From contig OZ037835.1 in assembly GCA_964035575.1 (NCBI GenBank), positions 1,736,001 through 1,800,000 of the forward strand: 64,000 nt of DNA, in the 5' to 3' direction. The translations under genes and the position numbers were made by a program. The DNA is from Rhynchopus sp. YZ270_cl-10 (taxonomy: Eukaryota > Euglenozoa > Diplonemea > Diplonemida > Diplonemidae). Below are positions 34,840-44,300 of this stretch, in pieces (the first letter of the stretch is position 1; every line of letters starts with the position of its first letter). A model generated the notes under the pieces. That model worked only from the letters and a program-made list of their open reading frames with translations, ran no database searches and had not been told where the DNA came from.

Positions 34840-37461
34840 ATGGTGTCATGCGGGATCCAGTCGCTGACAGTGCTGCTGTGTGTGGTGCTGATTCTGTCGA
34901 CAGGTGCGATCATCGGTGGCTTCACTCTGTCAACATGGGACGACCTTCTGGAGAAGGCACGTGACACAGGTGACGAAGGCTTTGGGATGTGTCTCGACAG
35001 TGGTACGGCGGACATCGAAACGGTCTCGGCACGCTACCTGCGCTCCGTCCTTGGCAACGTGGACACGGCAGTGAAGGAGTTCTTGAAGGTGCCTGAGCAA
35101 CTGGTGCTTTCTATGGCCAACCTTGCGAACGCGCACCACCCAAACGTCAGCACGAGCCCCGCCTTTGCGGATACGGTGCTGCGTCCTGCTTTGGCCTCCG
35201 CTTATCGTGCTGGGGCGTCGTCTGGGTTGGACTTCATGGCGTACGAAACGTACCCGTGGTCACAAGCACATCCTGTTCCGTGGAAGTTGGGGGACGGGTT
35301 TGCAGGGTGGGGCTCGCGGATTGCGTTCAGGCCTGTGAGCGCTGCTCACGGTATCCTTCCGACGAACGGCACCCAGGTCCTCCTGGTGTACCAGATGCGA
35401 GACCGGGCGACGGGGGCGGTGGGTATATCTGACTGGGTATCCTTTGGGGAAGCCACGAACAGAGGCGACAGCAGGTTCCCGCATCAGCCGTGCAATTTCA
35501 GGCCGGACTACAACAAGGGCCAGTGGCGTGGTCTCTGCGTGTTTCCCCTTTTTATGGCCGAGCCCCCTGGCTCGTTAGGCATGATAGCACGTGGCAAACA
35601 GATCTACAACTTGGGTGCCAATGACCCACCCCTGCACCCCACGGAGACACTGATCTACACAAACGTGATGGTGGCATGGGACATGATGTACTGGGAGCTG
35701 AGCTACACCTACACCCACCCAGAGATGTACACGATGCACCCCAAGCAGGGCAAGCGTGTGGGTGTCGTCAGAGCTACGGTGACCGGGTCCGGGGTAACCG
35801 ATGCGGTGAACGCACAGCTGCTCCCAGACGACACGTCGCTGTACCTGGTGGAGTACGATCGTGTGTCAGACACAACGGGAACGCTTGTCGCGTACAACAG
35901 AGGGAGGCATCTGTCGTTCGAAATGCGTCTGAATGCCGTGGGCGTTCTAACTCCGAATTCAGTGAGCTTCAACATCACGAACCACTCAATGGAAGACGCC
36001 ACGTCGCACATCCCCTCAGTGATTGCAGAGCACGGGCGGTTTGTGTTCACACACCCACAGAACTACAGAGACCTTGTAGAGATGACAGAGGACTCCTTCA
36101 TGAAGTGGTCTGACTCGAACGGCACGGAGTACTGGACAATCGCAACGACAATTGAACACAAAACGATTACATTATTCGCGAACCTTCTTGTGCCGAGAGA
36201 GTCTGTGATGGAGACAATTGATGCGTCGACGAATGCAATCCGTGCGAAGGTGGCATCAGATCTGTCCTCTGCAGACGCACAGAAGGAGGATGCGGTGATT
36301 GTGATGGTGGTTGTGACAGTCATTGCGATCACGGGACTCCTGGCCATTGCTGTTGTGTTCACACGCTACATCACGTCACCTCTGCTGAAGCTTGGGAGTG
36401 AGATGGCAAGTGTGGCTGTGATGGACCTGGAGGCTGTGGACACAGGCCGTGCAGTGTCGCAGCTGAGTGAAGTGGGGATGATGCAGCGCAGCTTTGTTAC
36501 CATGGTGGCGAACCTGGTGGAGTACCGGAACTACATGCCGCAGAGTGTGCTTGTCAACGACAGTGATAACAATGAGGACGTGTCCGAGACGAAGTCTTCC
36601 ACACGGGATACGAAGTCGCAGTCAGGCATGTCTGCTTGTACGTCACAGTCACAGAGTTCAGTTGCTGTTCTGCAGAACCAGAAGGCACTGCTGCGTGTGG
36701 AAGGGATGAAGAAGAAGAAGGTGTCGCTGGCACACATGAACGTCGTGTCGTGGCACGCCTTCATCAAGAAGCACAAGGACGCAGAGGTGCTCTCCGCACA
36801 CGGTGGTATTGTGGAGCACATCATGTCAGCAGTGCAGCACAACAAAGGTGTGTGCGACACGTTCGCAGGGGACAAGATGCTTGCCACCTTCAACGCCTTT
36901 GTTCCGAAGCCTTCGCACAGTGTTGCCTGTGTGAAGGCTGCACACGAAGCAGCCACAGCACTTGGCGATGTGCACAAGATCTCGTACGGGTGCACGACAG
37001 GCGAGGCACGTGTCGGGAACATGGGCTGCAACGGGATGAAGAAGATGTCGATTCTTTCGCAGTCCATGTCGTGGGTGGTTGTCCTTGAGCGTTGGAACAA
37101 GGAGCACAACCTGCCTGGTGTGGTTGACCGTGCTGTGTCGCGTGAGGCGGAGGGACAGGTGGTACTGCGTTGTTCTGGTGCGATGCTGTACGAGAAGCTG
37201 AGCGAGAAGGTACAGACCGTGTTTACCGTACGTGGGCTGTGCAGCAGTGCAGACGAGGAGTGGATGTACCAGCTGGAGTCTGCCGCAAACAACCCGCACA
37301 CACTGTGGAACGAGGTCTTCGAGCACATCATCAAACAGGACTTTGAGAAGGCGTCTTCTCTGCTGGACACCGTCGCTCAGGACCAACGCACACAGTACGA
37401 AGAGCTTGCCGGCTATGTGCGGCAGAAGGCTTATGCACCGTACGTTGTGGTCATGCACTGA
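34840..37461 (+). CDS. Two-pass membrane receptor with degenerate class III cyclase domain, copy 2 (873 aa)
   Basis: Start chosen at the ATG of MVSCGIQ, matching copy 1. The frame is open 33 codons further up, but that stretch is the homologue of copy 1's 5' flank, which is not open there. Domain order as in copy 1: signal-anchor 7-28, ectodomain to ~480, TM ~486-507, HAMP-like linker, cyclase fold ~627-800. The cyclase part is identical in protein sequence to copy 1, including loss of the first metal Asp and of the Asn/Arg pair. By hand count about 42 substitutions fall between residues ~115 and 325 and only about 11 elsewhere. The linker lost one residue (SG to C). It is followed by a WD40 scrap and a LamG gene copy. 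Probably expressed as a paralogous receptor with different ligand preference; that last point is inference. Confidence 0.82.
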   Translation: MVSCGIQSLTVLLCVVLILSTGAIIGGFTLSTWDDLLEKARDTGDEGFGMCLDSGTADIETVSARYLRSVLGNVDTAVKEFLKVPEQLVLSMANLANAHHPNVSTSPAFADTVLRPALASAYRAGASSGLDFMAYETYPWSQAHPVPWKLGDGFAGWGSRIAFRPVSAAHGILPTNGTQVLLVYQMRDRATGAVGISDWVSFGEATNRGDSRFPHQPCNFRPDYNKGQWRGLCVFPLFMAEPPGSLGMIARGKQIYNLGANDPPLHPTETLIYTNVMVAWDMMYWELSYTYTHPEMYTMHPKQGKRVGVVRATVTGSGVTDAVNAQLLPDDTSLYLVEYDRVSDTTGTLVAYNRGRHLSFEMRLNAVGVLTPNSVSFNITNHSMEDATSHIPSVIAEHGRFVFTHPQNYRDLVEMTEDSFMKWSDSNGTEYWTIATTIEHKTITLFANLLVPRESVMETIDASTNAIRAKVASDLSSADAQKEDAVIVMVVVTVIAITGLLAIAVVFTRYITSPLLKLGSEMASVAVMDLEAVDTGRAVSQLSEVGMMQRSFVTMVANLVEYRNYMPQSVLVNDSDNNEDVSETKSSTRDTKSQSGMSACTSQSQSSVAVLQNQKALLRVEGMKKKKVSLAHMNVVSWHAFIKKHKDAEVLSAHGGIVEHIMSAVQHNKGVCDTFAGDKMLATFNAFVPKPSHSVACVKAAHEAATALGDVHKISYGCTTGEARVGNMGCNGMKKMSILSQSMSWVVVLERWNKEHNLPGVVDRAVSREAEGQVVLRCSGAMLYEKLSEKVQTVFTVRGLCSSADEEWMYQLESAANNPHTLWNEVFEHIIKQDFEKASSLLDTVAQDQRTQYEELAGYVRQKAYAPYVVVMH

Positions 37462-37469
37462 GATTGCTT

Positions 37470-37755
37470 GTCTTGCCGCGACAAAACTGTGCGTGAATTT
37501 TGGCATGACCACTGGTGAGGAGGTGGCAGTGATTCGGGCATTGTCGTGGGTACAGCATTGCTGTGAGCCGCGATGGACGCGAAGTGATGTGTGATTGCGA
37601 TGACAAGATTGTGCGTGTGTGGAGCATCTACGGAAAGAGTTGCACCGACAGTGCACTGAGTGTGCTGTCTGTTGATGTTCACGTCTTTTCCAAGATGTGT
37701 TGCGATTACACATGATTTCTGTTCGTTTTGTAGAAGTTCACGTTAGTTTGTATTT
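37470..37755 (+). pseudogene. WD40-gene tail and 3' flank behind cyclase copy 2
   Basis: The first ~160 bp match the last WD40 repeats of the NACHT gene ('gcatgaccactggtgag', 'gtgagccgcgatggacg', 'tgcgtgtgtggagcatc'). The next ~120 bp match its 3' flank at 18630-18740 ('cagtgcactgagtgtgctgt', 'ttccaagatgtgttgcgatt'). No open frame of note. It is the same type of scrap as at 21888 and 40729. Confidence 0.82.
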
Positions 37756-38280
37756 ACAAACCGGTGATACACACCATCATGGTTTGTGGTTTGTCTGAGT
37801 CAGACTGACTCATCTCGTACTTGTGTGCAAGGAGTGCCAGAGGAGTCAGAGCCTTGGCCTGGCCGAAAAGTCAGTCCGCTCACTCATACTGACTACAATC
37901 CATGATAGCCATAAAACCACTCGGTCCGTCAAATCAAAAGAAATAGGAGACACAGAGATGACTGATAAAGTGCTGTGGTGCTGCCATGACTTCCACATAA
38001 GTTTCTTACACTCCACTCAGGGCCAGTGGGACCTTGGAAAATTACACACACTCCACGTTTCTTCGTGGAATGATTGAGAGTTGCAGTGTTACGATGTGTT
38101 CTGCTTCCATGAGGGCTGTGTACGTTGTAACACTGTGGCTCCAAAATAACACTTCCTGTATTTGCAAAGTTGGGTATTTTAATCTTCTTGAAATCTGAAT
38201 GTACACACGCTGTGATTTACTTTGCTTCACTCCCTCCTCCTCCCTCTCTCCCCTCCCGACCCACCCACACAGATACCCAA
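37756..38280. other. Duplicated spacer and LamG-gene promoter
   Basis: Parts recur at 41010-41080 ('ccggtgatag', 'cggtccgt(c/t)aaatc') and, for the last ~65 bp before the ATG, at 41250-41316 ('tttgcttcactccctcctcc', 'cccacccacacagatac'). The shared pyrimidine-rich leader ending 'cacacag' may be a 5' UTR with a splice acceptor. No gene of its own. Confidence 0.5.
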
Positions 38281-38706
38281 ATGCACACACGATGTGCTGT
38301 CTACGCTTCGCTGTTCTGCTTCGTTGCGGTTCACGTCGCCGCTGCCTCGGAACCTGAGCCCTGCGCCAGCCCCATTCTGTTGACATCCTTTTCCTCCTCT
38401 GCCGAGCACGACCCCACACGCACACTCACCTTTGGTGGCGCGTTGAAGATGGACGCCGAGGTGCAGGTGAACAGCTACACCACAGGCGGACGGGTGTTTG
38501 ACTTCTCAAACGGCCCTGATGCGGATAACGTCTTGGTCGGCCTCGACAAAGGACGTTGGGCGTTCTTTGCGTACCACGGGAGCGTGGCAGGGACAGGCCT
38601 CGTGGACACCGAGCAGGTTCCGTTGGGTGTGTCTGCACAGAGTCTCTTGGACGCTTCTTTGCCTTGCACATCCCCTCACCACCCTCACCAGAACACTCAC
38701 TGCTGA
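38281..38706 (+). pseudogene. Truncated copy of the LamG surface-protein gene (141 aa)
   Basis: From the ATG to about 38643 the sequence is almost the same as the first ~120 codons of the gene at 41317 (signal peptide ALFC-like core, [26 protein letters not shown]). It differs by few substitutions (for example Asp to Asn after VQV). Then it switches to unrelated sequence (SLLDASLPCTSPHHPHQ) and stops. The product would be a secreted partial LamG domain. The full gene lies 2.6 kb downstream, so this is a tandem-duplicate remnant, though still openly readable. The vWA gene begins 90 bp after its stop. Confidence 0.78.
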
Positions 38707-38795
38707 GCACCTCACACAGATCACCTACTTCACTTCAAACACCCCTCTCCCTTTCTGTTCACACTCTCTTCTCTTAGACACATTTCTACACAAAA

Positions 38796-39713
38796 ATGGG
38801 AGCAGCAAACGAGTCAACAGTACCGAACACCCCTATAGAGCCTGCAGAGGAGCGTGACAGACTTGCAGAGATTAGAAACGTTCTTGATCGTTTGGAGATC
38901 ACAATTGCAGAGGCGAGTGAGCTTGCGATTCTCCAGGACTACGAAGTTGTTGTGATTGCCGACGACTCGGGGAGTATGAGCATGGCTAGCGTGCCTCCTG
39001 GAGGGAAGCGTTCCTTTGGGCACAACAATACACGTTGGAACGAACTCCGCGAAACACTCACCCTTACCCTCGAGCTGGCCACCTGCGTTGCCCCTAGGGT
39101 GGACATCTTCTTCTTAAACCGCCCCTCTATCTTCAATGTCCAAGATGCGCATGACCCACGCCTTGTGGAATCGTTTAACTCCCAACCAAGCGGGACCACA
39201 CCTCTAACCGAAACACTAAAAAGCGTGAGAGAGCACAAAATGAACAGCGAACGTCCGGTGCTTGTTTTGATTGCAACGGATGGAGAACCGGATGGGGGGC
39301 CAATGCCGTTTAAGGATTTGGTGCAGGATATGATCGATGAGTCGACCTGCAATACGGCGTTTAAATTTCAGATTCTTGCGTGCACGGATGATGACGATGC
39401 TGTCGGCTGGCTTAACGGATTTGACAAACAGTTCAGAGAAGTTGACGTCACAGGTGATTACTACTCCGAACGCTCGCAAATCCTCCGTTCCGGCAAGGTA
39501 ACTGTCTTCAAAAAATCCGACTGGGTGATGAAAGCCCTCCTCGGACCAATCTGCCCCCGTTTCGATACTCTCGATGAGTCAAACAAAAAACATAACGATT
39601 TAACCCCCTTTGTCTTCTTTGGCTTCATAATGATATTTGTCGCATACCTTCTTGAGATTGTTTATAAAATTGTGGTCAAGGGGGAGTCTTATAATGTATT
39701 TTTTTTAATCTGA
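38796..39713 (+). CDS. von Willebrand factor A domain protein with C-terminal membrane anchor (305 aa)
   Basis: Residues ~48-255 form a vWA domain. The MIDAS metal site is complete: D56-x-S-x-S60 in ADDSGSMS, Thr in PSGTTPL (~135) and Asp in IATDGEPDGG (~165). It should bind Mg2+ and a partner protein. There is no signal peptide: the N-terminus is polar and acidic, with a predicted helix (DRLAEIRNVLDRLEITIAEA). A single hydrophobic segment at ~270-291 (PFVFFGFIMIFVAYLLEIVY) near the C-terminus makes it tail-anchored, vWA side cytosolic. GC falls toward the 3' end. 'ctcttag' 20 bp before the ATG could be a splice acceptor. It sits between a truncated and a complete LamG gene but is not a duplicate of either. 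Substrate unknown. Confidence 0.78.
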   Translation: MGAANESTVPNTPIEPAEERDRLAEIRNVLDRLEITIAEASELAILQDYEVVVIADDSGSMSMASVPPGGKRSFGHNNTRWNELRETLTLTLELATCVAPRVDIFFLNRPSIFNVQDAHDPRLVESFNSQPSGTTPLTETLKSVREHKMNSERPVLVLIATDGEPDGGPMPFKDLVQDMIDESTCNTAFKFQILACTDDDDAVGWLNGFDKQFREVDVTGDYYSERSQILRSGKVTVFKKSDWVMKALLGPICPRFDTLDESNKKHNDLTPFVFFGFIMIFVAYLLEIVYKIVVKGESYNVFFLI

Positions 39714-40264
39714 AGCTGGCTTCAAAAGAGAAATAGCATTACCGGGGTACCGCCAAATCATCCCTCAAACAGGAGGATTTGTGCAATCAAACGAAAACAA
39801 TTTTACCGACCCGATCCTATTTTTTTATTGTTCATTTCCAACTGCCGAACGAAGCGAACAACAAACAACCTAAATTTTTCCTCTTCCCGTTTTTATCCTT
39901 TTGAGCAACAAGCAAAGAGTAACGAGTCTCTCGAGCATTTTTTACTTGGGGGAGAGCCGAATAAGCGAAGGCACTTCCAATACGGCTAGGAAAATGGGAT
40001 TTTTGCTTTTTTTTTGCGTCGAATAAAAACCGGGGCGTGTTTCATTCTCTTTTTTGACCTTTTCCTCTGTTGTGACAAGGTAGTTCATATTTTGTGAAAA
40101 TTTCCGCAAACTGACCCTATTATAGGTGTTCTACATGTGAATCTGACCCCCATGTCCAGATCACAATAATGCCCGATGAGTCTAATAAAGCAGCAGATTT
40201 CACGAACAAGATAAAACAAAAAAGATCGCGTTTCTTTTATCGAACAGATTTTATTTCGAGTTTG
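39714..40264. other. Gene-free stretch
   Basis: AT-rich. Positions 39850-39945 match 2785-2885. Positions 40175-40255 resemble 22065-22120 behind cyclase copy 1 ('gaacaagataa', 'ttttatcgaaca(g/c)attttatt'), so the duplicated unit's flank reaches this far. Positions 40103-40155 weakly match 55680-55745. No gene. Confidence 0.4.
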
Positions 40265-40435
40265 CGGGTTTGCAGAAGTAATGATGTCGCAGGAGTGGCA
40301 GTGATTCCTGATGGAGTGCATGTGGTTTTCGTGCTCTCGCATGTGGAAACTTTACACTGGAGAAGAGACGATGGTGTTCAAAGGACAGATCGACCATGCG
40401 TACTCCACACAGGAATTAGCCGCAACTGATTTCAA
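40265..40435 (+). pseudogene. WD40 repeat scrap upstream of cyclase remnant 3
   Basis: Matches 17890-18010 of the NACHT gene: 'ggagtggcagtgattcctg' against 'ggagtggtagtgagtcctg', 'atggagtgcatgtggttt', 'actggagaagaga'. It is a different WD40 repeat from those in the other scraps, so the ancestral duplicate held more of the WD40 array. Not open as a gene. Confidence 0.75.
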
Positions 40436-40442
40436 CCACACC

Positions 40443-40728
40443 ACACAACACATCCCCAGACACAGGTGACGAAGGCTTTGGGATGTGTCTCGACAGTGGT
40501 ACGGCGGACATTGAAACGGTCTCGGCACACTACCTGCGCTCCGTCCTTGGCAACGTGGACACTGCAGTGAAGGAGTACCTGAAGGTGCCTGAGCAGCTGG
40601 TGCTATCTATGGCCAACCTTGTGACTGCGCACCACCCAAACGTCAGCACGAGCCCCGCCTTTGGGGATACGGTGCTGCGCCCTGCTTTTGCCTCCGCTTT
40701 CCGCGCTGGGAACGTGTGTTGGGTATGA
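40443..40728 (+). pseudogene. Cyclase-receptor remnant, copy 3 (ectodomain fragment)
   Basis: The 5' flank words 'acacaacacatccccagacac' (21 bases in the source, given here as two parts: acacaacacatcc, ccagacac) run straight into codon ~43 of the gene (aggtgacgaaggctttggg). The signal-anchor has been lost in a deletion between two 'gacac' words. Coding sequence continues to about codon 125 (FRAG), then jumps to the downstream WD40 scrap. What is left is a short frame (about 82 aa) lacking both TMs and the cyclase domain. Near-identity to copies 1 and 2 shows the loss is recent. Confidence 0.85.
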
Positions 40729-41025
40729 CCACTGGTGAGCAGGTGGCAGTGATTCGGGCATTGTCGTGGGTACAGTATTGCTGTGAGCCGCGATGGATGG
40801 GAAGTGATGTGTGCTTGCGATGACAACACTGTGCGTGTGTGGAGCATGCACTGGAAAACGGGACGATTGGGTTGCGGCTAAAGCGAGTGATTGGTGTCCC
40901 TCTAATAGTTGCACCGACACTATGTGCTGTCTGCTCATTCACGTCTTTTCCAAGATGTGTTGCGATTGACTGAGAAGTGTGTTCGTTTTGTGGATGTTCT
41001 CGTTAGTTTATATTTTCTTTATAAA
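40729..41025 (+). pseudogene. WD40-gene tail and 3' flank behind cyclase remnant 3
   Basis: Same composition as at 37470: the last WD40 repeats ('tatgaccactggtgagcagg', 'gtgagccgcgatggatgg', 'actgtgcgtgtgtggagc'), the C-terminal segment ('ggttgcggctaaagcgagtg'), and the 3' flank ('ttccaagatgtgttgcgatt'). It preserves slightly more of the C-terminus than the other scraps. Confidence 0.82.
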
Positions 41026-41316
41026 TCCGGTGATAGACATAAAGACCAGTCGGTCCGTTAAATCCGGCTTTGAGCGTACAAACGAAAGACTCGATCTTTT
41101 TTTGAATAATATTCTAACCCTTCTCAAAATAGTTCAATTGAACTGAGAGACCGAAGATGCTGCGCAAAATGTTCGATTCCTAGAGCCCCATTGTTTCAGA
41201 ATCAACAGAGTTGAGTACGTGACGCTTTAACAACAGAATGTGGACGTTGATTTACTTTGCTTCACTCCCTCCTCCTCCCTCTCTCCCCCTCCCGACCCAC
41301 CCACACAGATACCCAA

Positions 41317-44300
41317 ATGCACACACGATGTGCTGTCTACGCTTCGCTGTTCTGCTTCGTTGCGGTTCACGTCGCCGCTGCCTCGGAACCTGAGCCCTGC
41401 GCCAGCCCCATTCTGTTGACATCCTTTTCCTCCTCTGCCGAGCACGACCCCACACGCACACTCACCTTTGGTGGCGCGTTGAAGATGGACGCCGAGGTGC
41501 AGGTGGACAGCTACACCACAGGCGGACGGGTGTTTGACTTCTCAAACGGCCCTGATGCGGATAACGTCTTGGTCGGCCTCGACAAAGGACGTTGGGCGTT
41601 CCTTGCGTACCACGGGAGCGTGGCAGGGACAGGCCTCGTGGACACCGAGCAGGTTCCGTTGGGTGTGTCAGCACAGCTTATGGTCGTCATAGATGCGAAG
41701 GGGTTCGCACAGATCTGGTGGGACGGCGCACTGCGTGTGAGCGGTATCGTCACACTCCCGCAGATGGCGACACGTACACGGAACCTGATTGGCAGCAGTC
41801 CTTGGGAAAGTGATGTGGACCTGGATGGGACCGTGAAGAACTTCTCGTTTTCTGCCTGCGATGCGACTGTCGCGCCGGACACGAACGTTCCCACGCCAGC
41901 CCCGGACACACTCTCCCCCGATAGCTGTCTCGACCACGTCATGTATGACGGTGCTGTCTGGCATCTCGTACGTCCGATCTACACCTGTGCGTACCTCTCG
42001 CAGGATGCGACCTTCTGCTTCAAAGAGCTCTATGATCTGGACGGCAGGTTCACGGCAAAGCAGGCCTGCTGCTTTTGTGGTGGTGGTGTCAACACTGAGG
42101 TGCCGGCGACTGCGATTCCGGCGACGCTTGTGCCCTCGATTTGTGCGGACCATATTCGCACCGATGGGAATCCGTGGGACCTCAGCGAAGGAGAGACCTG
42201 TGCGTTCCGCAGCAGTGTGATGGATGCCTGCAGTGACGTACGCCATGATGAGGACCGTATGCTGACTACAGCAGAGGCGTGCTGCTTCTGCGGGGGTGGG
42301 GTGGACACGAGACCCCCAGAGACAGGGGCGCCCGCTACAGCGACACCACCGGTCACATTTGGTCCGTTGCCGTGTGCAGACAAGGTCGACGAGGGGGGTG
42401 CTGTGTGGTGCATTGAAAACAGACCCGAGGACACATGCGTTTCCCTCGAAGCTGTTTACTCTACTACCGTGTGCAGCTCTGACTTCGCCAGCGCAGATGG
42501 CACCAGGATCTGGGAGGCCTGCTGCTTCTGCTTTGGCGGGGTCAGCTCCATGGCTCCGGCCACTGCAGCCCCGCTGACACCGCCGACGGAGGCACCGCCA
42601 ACACCGGTCCCTGCACCGTGCACGGACCTGCCCCTTTTGAATGGGTCTGCCTGGTTTGCGACGCACTCTGACCACACCTGCACTGCGCTCAGTACGACAG
42701 TGGACTACTGCAGGTGGGGCCTGCAAGACCCAGACGAGGAGTACACCATTGCGGAGGCCTGCTGCTTCTGTGGTGGCGGCAGTGCGACGCATGCGCCAGA
42801 CACACAGAGCCCGACCACAGCACCGCAGACAGATGTGCCCACAGCGTCGCCCACAGGAGTACCCACTCCATCCGGAACGCCATCGACTGTGTCACCTCCG
42901 ACGTTGGTGCCTGAGATTTGTGTTGATGTGACGTTGGAGGACGGTACGGCCTGGTCGCTGGACGGACTCTCATCCACCCAATGCACTGTGCTCGCCGCGA
43001 GCGGGACGTGCGACACACTGTTGCTGGGTATTCTGGACCTAAGCATCTCGTCTGCATGCTGCCACTGTGGTGGCGGGCACAGCACACGGCCACCCGAGAC
43101 GACGGCGCCTGCGACACATTCGCCTTTGGACTGTACAGACCGCACCTTCTCCGACGGCGACGGCGACGGAGGTGGCGGCGACACGTGGTTTCTCGAGACT
43201 GATGAGAACACCTCCTGCACGGCCCTCTCGCTGGACAAAGAGGGCGACCACTGCAACAGCAAGACGACGGACCAGAAAGGGCAGTACACTACCGGCGAGG
43301 CCTGCTGCTTCTGCGGTGGTGGTGTCCACAGCACGTACCCACCCAACACCTTTGCGCCGACCCCTGTCCCAAGCACGCAGGCTCCTCCCGGGGGGTGCAG
43401 TGATCATACGTTGGACGGCGGGGCCTGGAGTCTTGGCTTTCCGTTCTCGACGTGCGATGACCTAGGAGAGTATGAGACACTGTGCGATATGGCGATGCGG
43501 GACCTCGGTGGTGTGTACACCATTGCCGAGGCGTGCTGCTTCTGTGGTGGTGGTGTGAACACCGCAGCACCAGAGACGACTGCTCCAGGGACGCTTGTGC
43601 CTTCGATCTGCATAGATCATACGAAGAGCAATGCCGACGAGTGGTATCTGTTCAAGGTGGAGGAGACGTGTGCAAGCTTTGTCCTTATTGAGGGAGCATG
43701 CGAAGACGTGCGGACCGACCTCGACCGTGGCTTCACCATCGGGCAGGCCTGCTGCTTCTGTGGTGGCGGGATCGACACCAGACCGCCGCAGACCACAGCG
43801 CCACAGACAACTGTGCCGGACACGTCGGCACCGCCAACCCCAGCACCCGACACATCGGTGCCAGCGCCGTGCCAAGACCACCTGCTCCTCAACGGCAGTG
43901 TGTGGCACCTGGGGGACCCGACGTGGAGCTCATGTGCAGTGCTCGATGTGAAGTACTGTGGGCTGGACTTCCTGGACGCAGACGGCGTGCATACCATCGC
44001 GACTGCGTGCTGCATGTGTGAGGGTGGTGGTGTCGCTACGCACGCACCGCCCACAGCTGCACCACCCACAGCAGCGCCGACGTTGATCCCCACTCCGGTG
44101 CCGCAGTCGTTCTGCGTGGACCATCCTAATGACGTAGGGGGCGCATGGACCGTAGGGTCGGATACGTGTGATACAGTGCTGTGCGGGGAGATACAGTCTA
44201 TGGGCGATCAAAGTAGCCTGTCCGCGGAAGAGGCCTGCTGCAGGTGTGGTGGTGGGGTCGTCACACGAGCGCCACCGACGATGGCACCACCGACACCGTC

